Assembly: GCF_000817735.3 (NCBI RefSeq)
Contig: NZ_JTJC03000002.1
Location: 318,242-382,241, forward strand
Direction: 5' to 3'
Source: Scytonema millei VB511283
GTDB taxonomy: Bacteria > Cyanobacteriota > Cyanobacteriia > Cyanobacteriales > Chroococcidiopsidaceae
Length of the DNA: 64,000 bases
The notes under the pieces are model-generated. The model worked only from the letters and a program-made list of their open reading frames with translations. It did not search any database and was not told the DNA's origin. Below, one piece after another: positions 25,883-36,085 of this stretch (position 1 is the first letter of the stretch; every line of letters begins with the position of its first letter). The translations under genes were made by a program, and so were the position numbers.

Positions 25883-26221
25883 CTTTTGATTTGCGATCGC
25901 ATTTTCGTTTTAGCATGGGACGCAGGCGCAAGATAGAGATTATGAGTTCGCTATGGTAGTTTGTGGAATGAGTGTTTAGAAATACTCCAAACAGGAAAAA
26001 TATAAGCTCGTAAATTCTAAACGGCATATATTGAAAAATTCCTAGAAAAAATTTTATTTTTTGTTATTGCAGACATAATCAATAATCCGCTCTAGCAGAA
26101 AAACGTAAAATGTCACTGTACTAGGACAAATCTACTAAATCCGTACCTTCCGCGATCGCTTTTTACTGGCTAAACCTGAAAGTATTCCCTGTGGTGCGCC
26201 AAGAAAGAGGAAGTTGCAAGG
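25883..26221. other. gap between infC and the EamA gene
   Basis: Non-coding AT-rich sequence; presumably contains the promoter of the 26222-27957 pair. No strong motif. Confidence 0.3.
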
Positions 26222-27121
26222 GTGAAACAAAATCAAAAAATTCGCGGCATCGATCCTGAATTATTGGGATCGATCTATGGCTTTGTGGGCGTATTTGGCT
26301 TTAGCTTGACACTACCAGCAACTCGCGCCGCCGTCACCGATTTCGACCCCAATTTTGTTGGTTTAGGAAGGGCGATTGTCGCAGCATTTTTGGCAATGTT
26401 GGTTTTACGAACAACTCGTCAACCCTTACCCAAGCGCCGTTACTGGAAAAGTATAGCGATTGTCGCTGCCGGAGTCGTTTTAGGATTTCCCCTACTCTCA
26501 GCTTGGGCAATGCAACAGCTACCAGCTGCCCACGGCGGAGTTGTTCTAGGACTGATGCCTTTAGCAACGGCATTAGCAGGTGCATGGCGATTAGGGGAAC
26601 GCCCCAGTTTCGGTTTCTGGATTGCTAGTATTGCTGGTAGTATTACTGTTGTACTATTCGCGATCGCTTCGGGTGCAGGACAAATGCACTGGGCAGATGC
26701 GATCTTACTCGTTGCAGGTTTAGCTGCTGCTGTGAGTTATGCCGAAGGCGGACGTTTGGCAAGAGATTTAGGCGGCTGGCAGGTGATTTGTTGGGCATTA
26801 GTATTTACAGCACCAATATTAATCATACCAAGCGCGATCGCAGTTTATCAACATGGTTTAATAGCTTCCCCTTCAGCTTGGATGGGGTTTGCTTATGTCA
26901 GTATTGTCAGTCAATTGCTTGCCTTTTTCCCTTGGTATCGCGGACTAGCTTTAGGTGGTGTTGCTAGAGTCGGGCAGATTCAACTTTTACAACCATTTTT
27001 GACAATTTTCACCTCAGCAATCTTACTTGGCGAGACAATTACACCTCTAACTCTAGGTGCTGCAACTATGGTATTGATAACAGTGGCATTAGGTAAAAAG
27101 GCAACAATTCGCAGGAAGTAG
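26222..27121 (+). CDS. EamA/DMT-family transporter
   Basis: A 299-residue drug/metabolite transporter with about ten hydrophobic helices in two EamA repeats (first GSIYGFVGVFGFSLTLPATRAAV..., LGLMPLATALAGAWRLGERPS; second YAEGGRLARDLGGWQVICWAL..., LLQPFLTIFTSAILLGETITP). The two ends of each repeat show the GE motif at the expected place. It starts with GTG. It is followed five bases later by a methyltransferase gene, so the two form an operon; substrate unknown. Confidence 0.9.
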   Translation: MKQNQKIRGIDPELLGSIYGFVGVFGFSLTLPATRAAVTDFDPNFVGLGRAIVAAFLAMLVLRTTRQPLPKRRYWKSIAIVAAGVVLGFPLLSAWAMQQLPAAHGGVVLGLMPLATALAGAWRLGERPSFGFWIASIAGSITVVLFAIASGAGQMHWADAILLVAGLAAAVSYAEGGRLARDLGGWQVICWALVFTAPILIIPSAIAVYQHGLIASPSAWMGFAYVSIVSQLLAFFPWYRGLALGGVARVGQIQLLQPFLTIFTSAILLGETITPLTLGAATMVLITVALGKKATIRRK

Positions 27122-27126
27122 GTAAG

Positions 27127-27957
27127 ATGAGAGAAGCCCAGCCTAGAGATCGCAAACAACAAGTTACATTTGGGTTCAATCTTGCTGCCCCAGGTTACGA
27201 TTCACCAGCACTGAGATTTCTTCCAGCCTGTGCAAATCGTGTAGTAGAAATAGCAAACTTACAGCCAGGACAACGAGTTTTAGATATTGCCACAGGAACC
27301 GGAACAGCCGCGATCGCATCTGCTCGAAAAGTCGGCTCGAAAGGTCAAGTTGTCGGCATAGATTTATCTCAAAATATGCTAGAACAAGCACGACAAAAGA
27401 TTGCTAATACAGATTTAAATAATATTAACCTCCGACAAGAGGACGCAGAAAAATTTAGCTTCGGCGATAACAGTTTCGACACTGCAATTTGTGCTTCTGG
27501 CATCTTTTTCTTATCTGACATGCTAGCTGGACTGCGAGAATGGTGGCGTGTCATCAAACCAGGTGGAACAGTCGTATTGTCAAGTTTTAGTAAGATGGCA
27601 TTTGAACCAATGGCAGAAACAATTTCTGCACAAATTCAAGCATACGAAGTACCGAGTCCATCTAGCCGCGAACAAATCGACACGCCAGAAAAATGTTTCA
27701 ATATAATGCAAGCAGCAAGCTTTGAAAAGATTGAATTACAAATCGAACAACTAGGATATTTTCTCAGCAGTTTAGACGAGTGGTGGGAATTAGTTTGGAA
27801 TGCAGGCTTTCGGATTCGCCTCTCTCAAATTCCAACTGAGAAAATAGAACAGTTTAAAGTAGAGCATTTAGCTGCAATTGCTAAATTCATGACAGACAAA
27901 GGAATTTGGTTAGATGTAGAGACGATATTTGTCAAGGGGAAAAAGCCAAACTTATAA
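27127..27957 (+). CDS. class I SAM-dependent methyltransferase (UbiE/MenG-like)
   Basis: A 276-residue methyltransferase with motif I VLDIATGTGTAAIASA (residues about 54-69), motif II VVGIDLSQNMLEQAR and motif III/post I DNSFDTAICASGIFFLSD, then an RVIKPGGTVVLSSF loop. The fold matches ubiquinone/menaquinone-type C-methyltransferases, but no substrate is indicated. It lies in one transcript with the EamA transporter, five bases upstream, which suggests a shared small-molecule substrate (inference). Confidence 0.88.
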   Translation: MREAQPRDRKQQVTFGFNLAAPGYDSPALRFLPACANRVVEIANLQPGQRVLDIATGTGTAAIASARKVGSKGQVVGIDLSQNMLEQARQKIANTDLNNINLRQEDAEKFSFGDNSFDTAICASGIFFLSDMLAGLREWWRVIKPGGTVVLSSFSKMAFEPMAETISAQIQAYEVPSPSSREQIDTPEKCFNIMQAASFEKIELQIEQLGYFLSSLDEWWELVWNAGFRIRLSQIPTEKIEQFKVEHLAAIAKFMTDKGIWLDVETIFVKGKKPNL

Positions 27958-28119
27958 AAGTTAAACGTTATGGAAATTCAGCGTTTAGCCAATTGTCCAG
28001 CAGTACAGTGCAACTAGAAGGCAGACCAGTATCAGTTATCATGCAAAAGAATTTATGGTATTAACTAGCGCTTCACAGTTCGCTGTCAACCGTTAACTGT
28101 CAACCGTCAACTACCAACT

Positions 28120-29109
28120 ATGAAAGCCCAAGCGATCGCCTCTTTCGGCGAACCAAATGTATTCCAAACCATAGATCTACCGAAGCCAGAAGTTATTCCC
28201 GGTCATGTCTTAATTCGAGTTGCAGCTACCAGCGTCAACCCAGTTGATTTTAAACTGCGACGGGGAGCCATGCCCGCGATCGCGCCTGAATTTCCTGCCG
28301 TGTTGCATGGAGATGTCGCAGGGGTAGTAGAAGCAGTAGGCGAAGGAGTCACTACCTTTAAACCTGGGGATGAAGTCTACGGATGTGCGGGCGGATTCAA
28401 AGGTATGGGTGGTGCTTTGGCAGAATATATGCTAGCTGATGCCGATTTACTTGCATTAAAGCCCAAATCTCTTTCGATGAAAGAATCTGCTGCCCTACCC
28501 TTAGTAGCAATTACAGCCTGGGAAAGTTTAATTTATCGTGCCAAAATCCAGCCAGGGCAAAACGTATTGGTTCATGCTGCAACTGGAGGAGTCGGTCATA
28601 TTGGCATCCAATTAGCAAAATGGGCGGGGGCAAAAGTTTATACTACAGTTTCTAACGAAGAAAAAAAGGCGATCGCCCGCGATTTGGGAGCGGATGTTGT
28701 CATCAATTATCGTCAGCAAACTGTAGAAGAATATGTCGCAGAACACACTTCAGGCAAAGGCTTTGACGTAGTTTTCGATACAGTTGGTAAAGACAACCTC
28801 GATCGCTCTTTCGCTGCGGCAGCAATGCACGGTACGGTAGTTTCCATCTCTACCCGTTCTACCCACGACCTCAGCCCCCTCCATGCCAAAGGATTAACCT
28901 TACACGTCGTTTTCATGCTTCTACGTATGCTATACGGCACGGAAAGAGCAGAACATGGCAAAATCCTCTTTAACGTCGCCAAACTCGTAGACCAAGGCAC
29001 AATTCACCCTTTACTCGACTCCAAATCCTTTCGTCTCTCCGAAGTCGCAGAAGCCCACCGCTACGCCGAATCAGGTCAAGCAATCGGAAAAATCCTGTTG
29101 GAACAATAG
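28120..29109 (+). CDS. NAD(P)H quinone oxidoreductase-like MDR protein
   Basis: A 329-residue zinc-independent medium-chain reductase of the quinone-oxidoreductase type. The start MKAQAIASFGEPNVFQTIDLPKPEV and HGDVAGVVEAVGEGVTTFKPGDEVYGC are typical; the nucleotide site is VLVHAATGGVGHIGIQLAKWAGAKVYTT (residues about 149-176), and the catalytic zinc cysteines of alcohol dehydrogenases are absent. The substrate is probably a quinone or an alkenal. No operon partner. Confidence 0.9.
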   Translation: MKAQAIASFGEPNVFQTIDLPKPEVIPGHVLIRVAATSVNPVDFKLRRGAMPAIAPEFPAVLHGDVAGVVEAVGEGVTTFKPGDEVYGCAGGFKGMGGALAEYMLADADLLALKPKSLSMKESAALPLVAITAWESLIYRAKIQPGQNVLVHAATGGVGHIGIQLAKWAGAKVYTTVSNEEKKAIARDLGADVVINYRQQTVEEYVAEHTSGKGFDVVFDTVGKDNLDRSFAAAAMHGTVVSISTRSTHDLSPLHAKGLTLHVVFMLLRMLYGTERAEHGKILFNVAKLVDQGTIHPLLDSKSFRLSEVAEAHRYAESGQAIGKILLEQ

Positions 29110-29125
29110 AAAGGGCGAGGGAAAT

Positions 29126-29253
29126 TCGGAATTCGGAATTCAGAATTCGGAATTCGGAATTAACTCCTGACTCAACCAACTACCAACTACCACTGACAAC
29201 TGACAACTGATAACTGACAACTGACAACTGATAACTGATAACTGATAACTGAT
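29126..29253. repeat. GAATTCG and AACTGAC/AACTGAT arrays
   Basis: Five GGAATTC-type units, CAACTAC units and about ten AACTGAC/AACTGAT units fill the gap between convergent genes. Confidence 0.9.
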
Positions 29254-30237
29254 TTAATCCGTAAACCCCACCACAACTTTATTTTCCACAATTAAATCTG
29301 GCAGTCCTTCAAGCTTTTCTGCGGCTGAGGGTGGGGCTGCTTCCTTTGGGACAAAAATCGTCAGTCCATCGGGAATGCATTTAACATCAATTGGTGTCTC
29401 ACCAATGATTTCGCCATCTAAAACAACTTTTTGCGGCGGATCGGTGCGAATTTTGACTCGTTCGGCGCGTAAATATCCTACGTCATCTCGTTCGGCTGCA
29501 TTCTCGTTCAAAGCTGTAGAGAGTAAGTGAAAAGAAGCCGCAATCGCCCCTGCGCGAGTTGTAGATGAAACTACGGTAACATCTAATAGTCCGTCATCAA
29601 ATACTACTCCGTCTGGACCTTGAGCTAAGACCGAGGTAGGTGGTGCGGCGTTAGCTACGGTAATTGCGGCAGCCGTGACGTTGATAATTCTGTCTTCTGT
29701 CTCAATTTCTGCTGTAAAGCTTTCCAATTCGCGCAACTGTTGCAGTCCAGCCATGACGTAAGCTAGCATTCCAAACCGCTTTTTCGCCTGACGATCTGCT
29801 TTTTCTACCGTTTCCGCCTCAAACCCAATACCAGCTAGCAATACCATCGGGCGATCGTTACACAAAGCCGCATCAACTTTGCGCGTTACTCCCCCTAAAA
29901 TCATCTGACAAGCAGATTCAATTGTATCTGGTAATTCCAAAGCTGCTGCGAAAGCGTTAGCCGTACCGCGAGATATGACACCTAAAGGAATATCCGTTCC
30001 CACTACGGCATCAGCCGCCGCCGAAAGAGTGCCGTCGCCGCCAGATGCGATAATAACTTTTGCCCCATCTGCGATCGCTTCTCTAGCGATTTCATCTGCG
30101 TCCTTTTCCGCTGTTGTCATCCGAATATCTAGGTCGAATTCCGGCTCTAACAGCGATCTAATTTGTGCTAAATCTTGTTCGGGGTTACTTTGACCAGCCA
30201 CGGGGTTAAATACTAAGCAAGCTGTCTTTCGGGTCAT
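29254..30237 (-). CDS. YegS/BmrU-type lipid (diacylglycerol/ceramide) kinase family protein
   Basis: A 327-residue DAGK-catalytic-domain protein. NPVAGQSNPEQDLAQI opens the fold, IIASGGDGTLSAAADAVVGTDIPLGVISRGTANAFA carries the GGDGT nucleotide motif, and the C-terminal beta sandwich ends with VVLDGEIIGETPIDVKCIP, where the DGE motif lies. It phosphorylates a lipid with ATP in the membrane; the lipid is not determined. Its start is divergent from crr7 with about 110 bases between. Confidence 0.92.
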   Translation of the reverse strand: MTRKTACLVFNPVAGQSNPEQDLAQIRSLLEPEFDLDIRMTTAEKDADEIAREAIADGAKVIIASGGDGTLSAAADAVVGTDIPLGVISRGTANAFAAALELPDTIESACQMILGGVTRKVDAALCNDRPMVLLAGIGFEAETVEKADRQAKKRFGMLAYVMAGLQQLRELESFTAEIETEDRIINVTAAAITVANAAPPTSVLAQGPDGVVFDDGLLDVTVVSSTTRAGAIAASFHLLSTALNENAAERDDVGYLRAERVKIRTDPPQKVVLDGEIIGETPIDVKCIPDGLTIFVPKEAAPPSAAEKLEGLPDLIVENKVVVGFTD

Positions 30238-30348
30238 AAAGTCTTCCGATTCGGCATTCAGATAGTTGCGTTTTCTTTTAAGCTATGATTTTAAATTAGC
30301 AGCTGAAATACCTATTCTGTCACTATATCCTAAGTTACAATTTCAGTC

Positions 30349-30606
30349 ATGACAGATCCTTTAATGTATCAAGAAGATCACTTTGTTGTTCTAGAACCCA
30401 ACCAGCCAGAACAGTTTCTTACGGCTGCCGAATTGTTTGAAAAGCTGAAAGACGTGTTGAGTCAGAGGCAACATAACTTGCCTTCTGAGTTGCAAAATTT
30501 CAACTCTATCGAAGCTCAGGCAAAGTATTTAATCGATACGAGTTGCGATTTGAATTTAGAGCCAGGGCAATTTTTACAGTGGTACGCCGTGCGGTTGGAG
30601 AAGTGA
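30349..30606 (+). CDS. CRR7-like NDH-1 accessory protein
   Basis: An 85-residue cyanobacterial protein: MYQEDHFVVLEPNQPEQFLTAAELFEKLKDVLSQ... ending in a conserved FLQWYAVRLEK. The pattern matches the CRR7 (CHLORORESPIRATORY REDUCTION 7) family, which in plants is needed to accumulate the chloroplast NDH complex for cyclic electron flow. The role here is inferred from that family. Small, soluble, no membrane segment. Confidence 0.75.
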   Translation: MTDPLMYQEDHFVVLEPNQPEQFLTAAELFEKLKDVLSQRQHNLPSELQNFNSIEAQAKYLIDTSCDLNLEPGQFLQWYAVRLEK

Positions 30607-30643
30607 TATTTGTGGTTTTGAGGTGAGGGTGCGATCGCATTAT

Positions 30644-30856
30644 TTATCTTAATTTATCAAACTCTTCTTCAGTAATACCTAATTGCTTCAGAATTTCATA
30701 GAATAACCAACTACCAATTTCCCCATTACTATGAATTGGAATGGTTGTAGATCGTCCATCTGAATGTTGCCAACGAGCGTGACTACCCCTTTGCCGTACC
30801 TTTTCAAAACCTAATTTCCGAGCTACTCTTTCGAGATCTCTTATTTTAGCTGGCAT
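30644..30856 (-). CDS. hicA: type II toxin HicA (locus 1)
   Basis: A 70-residue HicA mRNA interferase with a dsRBD-like fold. MPAKIRDLERVARKLGFEKVRQRGSHARWQHSDGRSTTIPIHS shows the essential His in GSHARW; the end KQLGITEEEFDKLR is typical. It overlaps hicB by 11 bases (hicB is upstream here), the B-then-A order. Intact, so the pair is likely functional. Confidence 0.92.
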   Translation of the reverse strand: MPAKIRDLERVARKLGFEKVRQRGSHARWQHSDGRSTTIPIHSNGEIGSWLFYEILKQLGITEEEFDKLR

Positions 30857-31067
30857 TGGCGATCGTTAATTCAACATCATTTGGTAAAAAGCGTCCTTGT
30901 TCTGCATATTCTTCTTGAATCATTTCAAACACAAATACAAGTTCATTACGCGCTTCATCTGGTGTTTGTCCCCAAGCATGACAGCCAGAAATCGCTGGAA
31001 CATAGGCAACAAATGTACCATTATCATCGGGACGAATAACAATAGTGTAGTTTTGTAGCAACTTCAT
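30846..31067 (-). CDS. hicB: type II antitoxin HicB (locus 1)
   Basis: A 73-residue antitoxin with the partial RNase-H-like fold of HicB: NYTIVIRPDDNGTFVAYVPAISGCHAWGQTPDEARNELVFVFEMIQEEYAEQG. The usual C-terminal DNA-binding part is very short or missing, so autoregulation may be weak. First gene of the hicBA pair, overlapping hicA by 11 bases. Confidence 0.9.
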   Translation of the reverse strand: MKLLQNYTIVIRPDDNGTFVAYVPAISGCHAWGQTPDEARNELVFVFEMIQEEYAEQGRFLPNDVELTIANAS

Positions 31068-31178
31068 AAGTCTATGAATAGATAGGTTGATACTTCTAGT
31101 TTAGGCTAGCGATCGCATTTGTGGTGAAGAGGGTGCGATCGCGTTTTTAGTACTATGACAAAATTATTTAGCTAATAT

Positions 31179-31685
31179 TTACTCAAATAGTGGCAGGCTG
31201 GGAGTGAGTTTATGCTCGTAGCCAGTATCAGCCGGTAAATCCTTTTGTTGAGCAGCCATCACAGCCAATCTATCACAACGTTCGTTTTCTGGATTACCTG
31301 CATGACCTCTTACCCAGGTAAACTCAACTTCATGTTGAGTACATAGTTCTAGTAATTGTTCCCATAAATCAAAATTTATCGCTATTTGTTTCTTATTTCG
31401 CCTCCAATTATTTACTTGCCATTGCTTTGCCCAACCTTTCATAATTGCATCGACTAAGTATTGTGAATCGCTGTATAGTGTTACAGTACATTTTTGCTTT
31501 AAAGTACGTATTCCAATAATAGCAGCCATTATTTCCATACGATTATTTGTTGTTAATCGAAACCCGCCTGATATTTCTTTGCGGTACTTATCATATAGCA
31601 TTACAATACCGTAGCCGCCAGATCCTGGATTACCTATACATGCCCCATCTGTATAAATAGCAACATGTTTAAGTTCATTGCCCAT
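31179..31685 (-). CDS. rnhA: ribonuclease HI
   Basis: A 168-residue RNase H cutting RNA of RNA-DNA hybrids. Catalytic residues are visible in order: Asp in YTDGACIGNPGSGGYG, Glu in TTNNRMEIMAAI, Asp in TLYSDSQYLVDAI and Asp in ERCDRLAVMAA, plus WVRGHAG with the assisting His. An AGGA site lies before the ATG at 31685 (MGNELKHV); an upstream ATG at 31703 adds only six residues and is less likely. It sits between two hicBA loci. Confidence 0.95.
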   Translation of the reverse strand: MGNELKHVAIYTDGACIGNPGSGGYGIVMLYDKYRKEISGGFRLTTNNRMEIMAAIIGIRTLKQKCTVTLYSDSQYLVDAIMKGWAKQWQVNNWRRNKKQIAINFDLWEQLLELCTQHEVEFTWVRGHAGNPENERCDRLAVMAAQQKDLPADTGYEHKLTPSLPLFE

Positions 31686-31810
31686 AATTCCTAAAACTTC
31701 CAATAAAAAATTTTTACTTTAGGAGCGATTTTAGCTCTTATACTTTCCTAACAATAGAGTTTCTTGCGCTTAAGAAATCTCTATCTAATTTAGGTTTAAA
31801 AAATTTATAT

Positions 31811-32048
31811 TTACTTTAGAATGCTTTCAATTTCCTCGTTATTAAAGCCGAATTGCCTAAGAATACGCAACACATAAGCAGGTGACATTTCTCCCGCACC
31901 CATATCTATAGGCACGATTCTCTTTTGCTCCTGAAAATCACAAATATATAAGCAATGGTCGCCTTTTTCTTCTCGGTAAACTACAGCCTCCTTTTTCCAG
32001 GATTCTAATTAACTCTCTTGGTTTGAGAGCTGGTATATTTTTAGGCAT
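31811..32048 (-). pseudogene. hicA: frameshifted hicA toxin gene (locus 2)
   Basis: From an ATG at 32048 the minus strand reads MPKNIPALKPRELIRILEKGGC, a normal HicA start, then soon meets a stop. One base further the reading continues as VYREEKGDHCLYICDFQEQKR... to LRQFGFNNEEIESILK and a TAA at 31811-31813, which are the rest of a HicA. So the toxin has a one- or two-base frameshift near 31976-31992 (a run TTTTCTTCTCGG / GTAAACTACAGCC). The gene overlaps its hicB by eight bases, the normal arrangement. The toxin is probably dead while its antitoxin survives. Confidence 0.85.
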
Positions 32049-32307
32049 ATACTTTTCTTAATTCATAAATCTCAGAAGTCGTTTCTCGATCTTCTACAGT
32101 TAAAAACTCGTGTAGTTCTTCTATAGAAATTGGGGCAGTATAAATATTTGTTTCAGTTTCATATATAGCTTGAAATGAATCAATCGCATCTTTCAGCTTG
32201 TCAACGGCGTTTTCTTGAGTATTTCCTTGTCCTACTATTCCATTTTCTAAGCACAAAGCTACCCAATAACCTGCGCTTTGTCGAAGTACAACCGTGTAAA
32301 AGCCCAT
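32041..32307 (-). CDS. hicB: type II antitoxin HicB (locus 2)
   Basis: An 88-residue HicB-like antitoxin: MGFYTVVLRQSAGYWVALCLENGIVGQGNTQENAVDKLKDAID... It is intact and overlaps the frameshifted hicA at 32041-32048. It is not closely similar to the HicB of locus 1, so this is an independent acquisition. With no toxin left it may persist as a repressor or an antidote to related toxins (inference). Confidence 0.85.
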   Translation of the reverse strand: MGFYTVVLRQSAGYWVALCLENGIVGQGNTQENAVDKLKDAIDSFQAIYETETNIYTAPISIEELHEFLTVEDRETTSEIYELRKVYA

Positions 32308-32332
32308 TAATGTATACCCAAAAGTGAAATTA

Positions 32333-32349
32333 GGTGGGCAACGCCCACC
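32333..32349. terminator. GGTGGGC-AAC-GCCCACC hairpin
   Basis: Perfect seven-base arms, followed by CTACAATTATG and the acnB stop on the minus strand. A copy of the GTGGGCAATGCCCACC dispersed-repeat family; probable terminator of acnB. Confidence 0.6.
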
Positions 32350-32355
32350 CTACAA

Positions 32356-34968
32356 TTATGACTTACTAGCAGCCGTAGGCATTCCTAAAATGTCTTCAAT
32401 CCGAGGCATTTCTTCTAAAGGAATCACCCTTCCTTCATCCTCAAAACCTGCGATTTGATCGAAGTTCAAGTAGCGATACAAATCGCCAGCAAAAGGATGA
32501 ATTTTGTGTGCCACAATATCCATATATTCCTGTACGGAAGGTAGACGACCGAGTAACGCGCAAACAGCAGCTAATTCCGCCGAACCAAGGTAAACTTGTG
32601 CATCTTTACCCATGCGATTATTAAAGTTGCGCGTAGAAGTAGAAAACACCGTTACGCCATCTTCAACTCGCGCCTGATTACCCATACATAAACTGCAACC
32701 AGGCATTTCTGTCCTTGCACCAGCCGCACCAAACACACCGTAAACTCCCTCTTCTTTGAGTTGTTTTTCATCCATGCGGGTAGGGGGGCAAATCCACAAA
32801 CGGGTTTTCACAGCGCCAGCACCTTCTAATACCTTTGCGGTTGCCCGATAATGTCCAATATTGGTCATACAAGAACCAACAAAAACTTCCTGTACCGGAT
32901 CGTTTTCTACTTCCGATAACAACTTCACGTTATCAGGATCGTTAGGTGCGGCAACAATTGGTTCCTTAATTTCGTTCAAATCAATTTCGATGATTTCCGC
33001 ATACTCTGCATCAGCATCACCTTCCATTAATACAGGATTTGCTAACCATTCTTCCATCTTGGCAACGCGCCGCATGATGGTTTTAGCATCCTGATAACCC
33101 CGCGCTACCATATTTTTCATCAGCGCGACGTTAGAACGCAAATATTCAGAAACAGTTTCGATACTCAACTTGATGGTACAACCCGCACAAGATCTTTCTG
33201 CTGTCGCATCGGTGAGTTCAAAAGCTTGTTCGACTTTTAAATCTGGCAAGCCTTCGATTTCCATAATCCGTCCAGAAAAGATGTTTTTCTTATTCTGTTT
33301 GGCTACCGTCAACAATCCTTTTTGGATAGCAACATAGGGAATAGCGTTGACGATATCCCGCAGCGTGACTCCTGGCTGTAACTCACCTTTGAATCTGACT
33401 AAAACAGATTCCGGCATATCTAAAGGCATAACACCTAAAGCCGCTGCAAATGCTACCAACCCAGAACCAGCAGGAAAGGAAATTCCCAAGGGAAAACGAG
33501 TGTGAGAATCGCCACCAGTCCCGACAGTATCCGGTAATAACATCCGATTTAACCAGGAGTGGATGATACCATCCCCAGGACGCAAGGCAACACCAGCGCG
33601 AGAAGACATGAAATCGGGGAGTTCGTGATGAACTTTCACATCTACAGGTTTGGGATAAGCTGCCGTGTGACAGAAACTTTGCATCACCAAATCCGCACTG
33701 AAACCCAAACAAGCAAGTTCTTTCAACTCGTCGCGGGTCATAGGTCCCGTGGTATCCTGGGAACCAACAGTAGTCATCATCGGTTCGCAGTAAGTTCCAG
33801 GACGGACACCAGCTAAACCGCAAGCTTTACCCACCATTTTTTGTGCTAACGTGAAGCCTTTACCCGTATCGGCGGGTTGTTTGGGACGAGTAAAGATTGG
33901 ACTGGGTTCTAATCCCAAAGCCGTGCGAGTTTTATCTGTCAGTGTACGTCCAATTAATAAGGGGATGCGTCCACCTGCACGAACTTCATCTAAAATCGTA
34001 TCGGGTTTGAGAGTGAAGGTAGAGATAACCTCGCCTGCTTCGTTGGTAATTTCCCCTTTATATGGATGGATAGTAATTACCATCCCCGTTTCCATCTGGG
34101 TGACATCGCACTGAATCGGCAATGCACCCGCATCCTCGGCAGTATTGAAGAAAATCGGCGCGATCGCACTTCCTAAAATATACCCCCCTGCCCGCTTGTT
34201 GGGAATGCAGGGAATATCTTGTCCGATGTGCCACAACACCGAGTTAATTGCCGACTTACGGGAAGAACCCGTACCGACAACATCGCCAACATAAGCTACA
34301 GGATGTCCTTTTTGCTTTAACTGGGCGATCGCTTCTAGACTACCAGGTTGCCGCGATTCCAACATCACCAAGGCGTGTAAGGGAATATCGGGGCGAGTGG
34401 TAGCATGGGGTGCAGGAGATAAATCGTCCGTGTTCGTCTCCCCAGGCACTTTAAATACAGTTACAGTGATGGCTTCAGGTAAAGTCGGGCGAGAAGTGAA
34501 CCACTCAGCATTTGCCCAAGAGTCAACCACCTGCTTGGCGTAAGGATTGCCTTCACTTGACAAATCCAAGACATCGTGGTAGGACTCATAAACTAGAGCG
34601 ATCTTACTCAAAGCCTTGGCTGCTGCTTCTGCTAAAGTTGTTTCAGCACTGAGAAGGTCAATCAGCGATCGCACGTTATAACCGCCTACCATCGTCCCCA
34701 ATAAAGCGATCGCATCAGTAGGAGAAACAAGGGGACTCGTCACGTCACCTTTAGCCACAGCCGTTAAAAACCCAGCCTTAACATAAGCCGCCGGATCGAC
34801 ACCAGGAGGAATGCGATCGCGCAACAGGTGCAGCAATGTCTCCTCTTCCCCAGCAGGCGGGTGTTTCAGCAATTCACACAAATCCGATGTTTGTGCCGCA
34901 TCCAATGGTAACGGCGGAATACCTAAAGCCCCGCGTTCTGCCACTTGCTGCCGATATTGTTCCAGCAT
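32356..34968 (-). CDS. acnB: bifunctional aconitase B / 2-methylisocitrate dehydratase
   Basis: An 870-residue AcnB that interconverts citrate and isocitrate in the (incomplete) TCA cycle, with a [4Fe-4S] cluster. It has the AcnB-specific N-terminal helical domain, then swivel and catalytic domains ([55 protein letters not shown], and [14 protein letters not shown] with two cluster cysteines). Length and order are standard for B-type aconitase. Confidence 0.97.
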   Translation of the reverse strand: MLEQYRQQVAERGALGIPPLPLDAAQTSDLCELLKHPPAGEEETLLHLLRDRIPPGVDPAAYVKAGFLTAVAKGDVTSPLVSPTDAIALLGTMVGGYNVRSLIDLLSAETTLAEAAAKALSKIALVYESYHDVLDLSSEGNPYAKQVVDSWANAEWFTSRPTLPEAITVTVFKVPGETNTDDLSPAPHATTRPDIPLHALVMLESRQPGSLEAIAQLKQKGHPVAYVGDVVGTGSSRKSAINSVLWHIGQDIPCIPNKRAGGYILGSAIAPIFFNTAEDAGALPIQCDVTQMETGMVITIHPYKGEITNEAGEVISTFTLKPDTILDEVRAGGRIPLLIGRTLTDKTRTALGLEPSPIFTRPKQPADTGKGFTLAQKMVGKACGLAGVRPGTYCEPMMTTVGSQDTTGPMTRDELKELACLGFSADLVMQSFCHTAAYPKPVDVKVHHELPDFMSSRAGVALRPGDGIIHSWLNRMLLPDTVGTGGDSHTRFPLGISFPAGSGLVAFAAALGVMPLDMPESVLVRFKGELQPGVTLRDIVNAIPYVAIQKGLLTVAKQNKKNIFSGRIMEIEGLPDLKVEQAFELTDATAERSCAGCTIKLSIETVSEYLRSNVALMKNMVARGYQDAKTIMRRVAKMEEWLANPVLMEGDADAEYAEIIEIDLNEIKEPIVAAPNDPDNVKLLSEVENDPVQEVFVGSCMTNIGHYRATAKVLEGAGAVKTRLWICPPTRMDEKQLKEEGVYGVFGAAGARTEMPGCSLCMGNQARVEDGVTVFSTSTRNFNNRMGKDAQVYLGSAELAAVCALLGRLPSVQEYMDIVAHKIHPFAGDLYRYLNFDQIAGFEDEGRVIPLEEMPRIEDILGMPTAASKS

Positions 34969-35027
34969 TCTCTACCTCTTTAAGATCTCCAGTATTTTTA
35001 CTCCTACTTCCAGCTTAGTGCTAGCAA

Positions 35028-35160
35028 GAGACAGTTATCAGTTATCAGTTAACAGTTATCAGTGGTTAGTGGCTGGTGGCTAGTGGCTAGATAAAGATTC
35101 GGTGACTAGCTACTCACATAACAACCAATGACAAATGACAAATGACAAATGACTTAAAAA
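35028..35160. repeat. AGTTATC and ATGACAA repeats
   Basis: Four to five AGTTATC units, GTGGCTA units and four ATGACAA units upstream of acnB and the ferredoxin gene. Confidence 0.85.
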
Positions 35161-35204
35161 GCAGATTGTACAAGATAAAATAACCTGTGAGCGATTTACA
35201 ATGA

Positions 35205-35555
<351 letters not shown>

Positions 35556-35560
35556 AATTA

Positions 35561-35595
35561 AAGTCGTAAGTCGTAAGTCGTAAGTCGTAAGTCAA
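35561..35595. repeat. GTCGTAA heptamer array
   Basis: About five copies of GTCGTAA between the ferredoxin and the next small gene. Confidence 0.9.
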
Positions 35596-35638
35596 AACTA
35601 TGGTTCTGACTTTTCCTATTCCCTACTCCCGTTCTTCC

Positions 35639-35809
35639 ATGACTACTCAATTCGTGACTCTAGAAATCAATCTTCAGGAATCGCCAGCCCAATTACTGCA
35701 AGCAATTGAGACGGGATTACGCTTATCAGGAGAACCGTTGCGATGGGCAATTACCGATGTAGATCTTTCCCGCCAAAAAGCAATTGTTGAAGCAATTGTT
35801 ATCAGTTAA
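35639..35809 (+). CDS. small conserved cyanobacterial protein
   Basis: A 56-residue protein starting MTTQFVTLEINLQESPAQLLQAIETGLRLSGEPLRWAITDVDLSRQKAIVEAIVIS. It looks like a small alpha/beta domain: a strand, an amphipathic helix and a final strand pair (LRWAITDVD, AIVEAIVI). Upstream sequence to 35600 is also open but repeat-derived. No function known to me. Confidence 0.65.
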   Translation: MTTQFVTLEINLQESPAQLLQAIETGLRLSGEPLRWAITDVDLSRQKAIVEAIVIS

Positions 35810-36085
35810 GAGTTATCAGTTATCAGTTATCAGGGAGACAATACAATTCAAATTACAACCACAGGCTACTCAATTTTGACTTTTGACTTGTGTAAGGGCG
35901 AGTTTACCAAAAAAGTTATTTGTTCTGTTACTGGGATCTTCTAAAAACCCGCCCCTACGAATTTTTCACGGTTGTCCGAGCGGGTTTTGGATAATCATCT
36001 TTGTTAATTGGTAAGGATTCTAGTTAAACCGGCCCCTACGAACCCTACGAATTTTTGACTTTTAACTTTTGACTTTTGACTTTAT
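35810..36085. other. gap with AACCCGCCCCTAC repeats
   Basis: AGTTATC and TTTTGAC heptamers plus two copies of the AACCCGCCCCTAC(GAA) unit (about 35948-35963 and 36025-36040), half-copies of the hairpin at 39390-39443. No gene. Confidence 0.5.
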
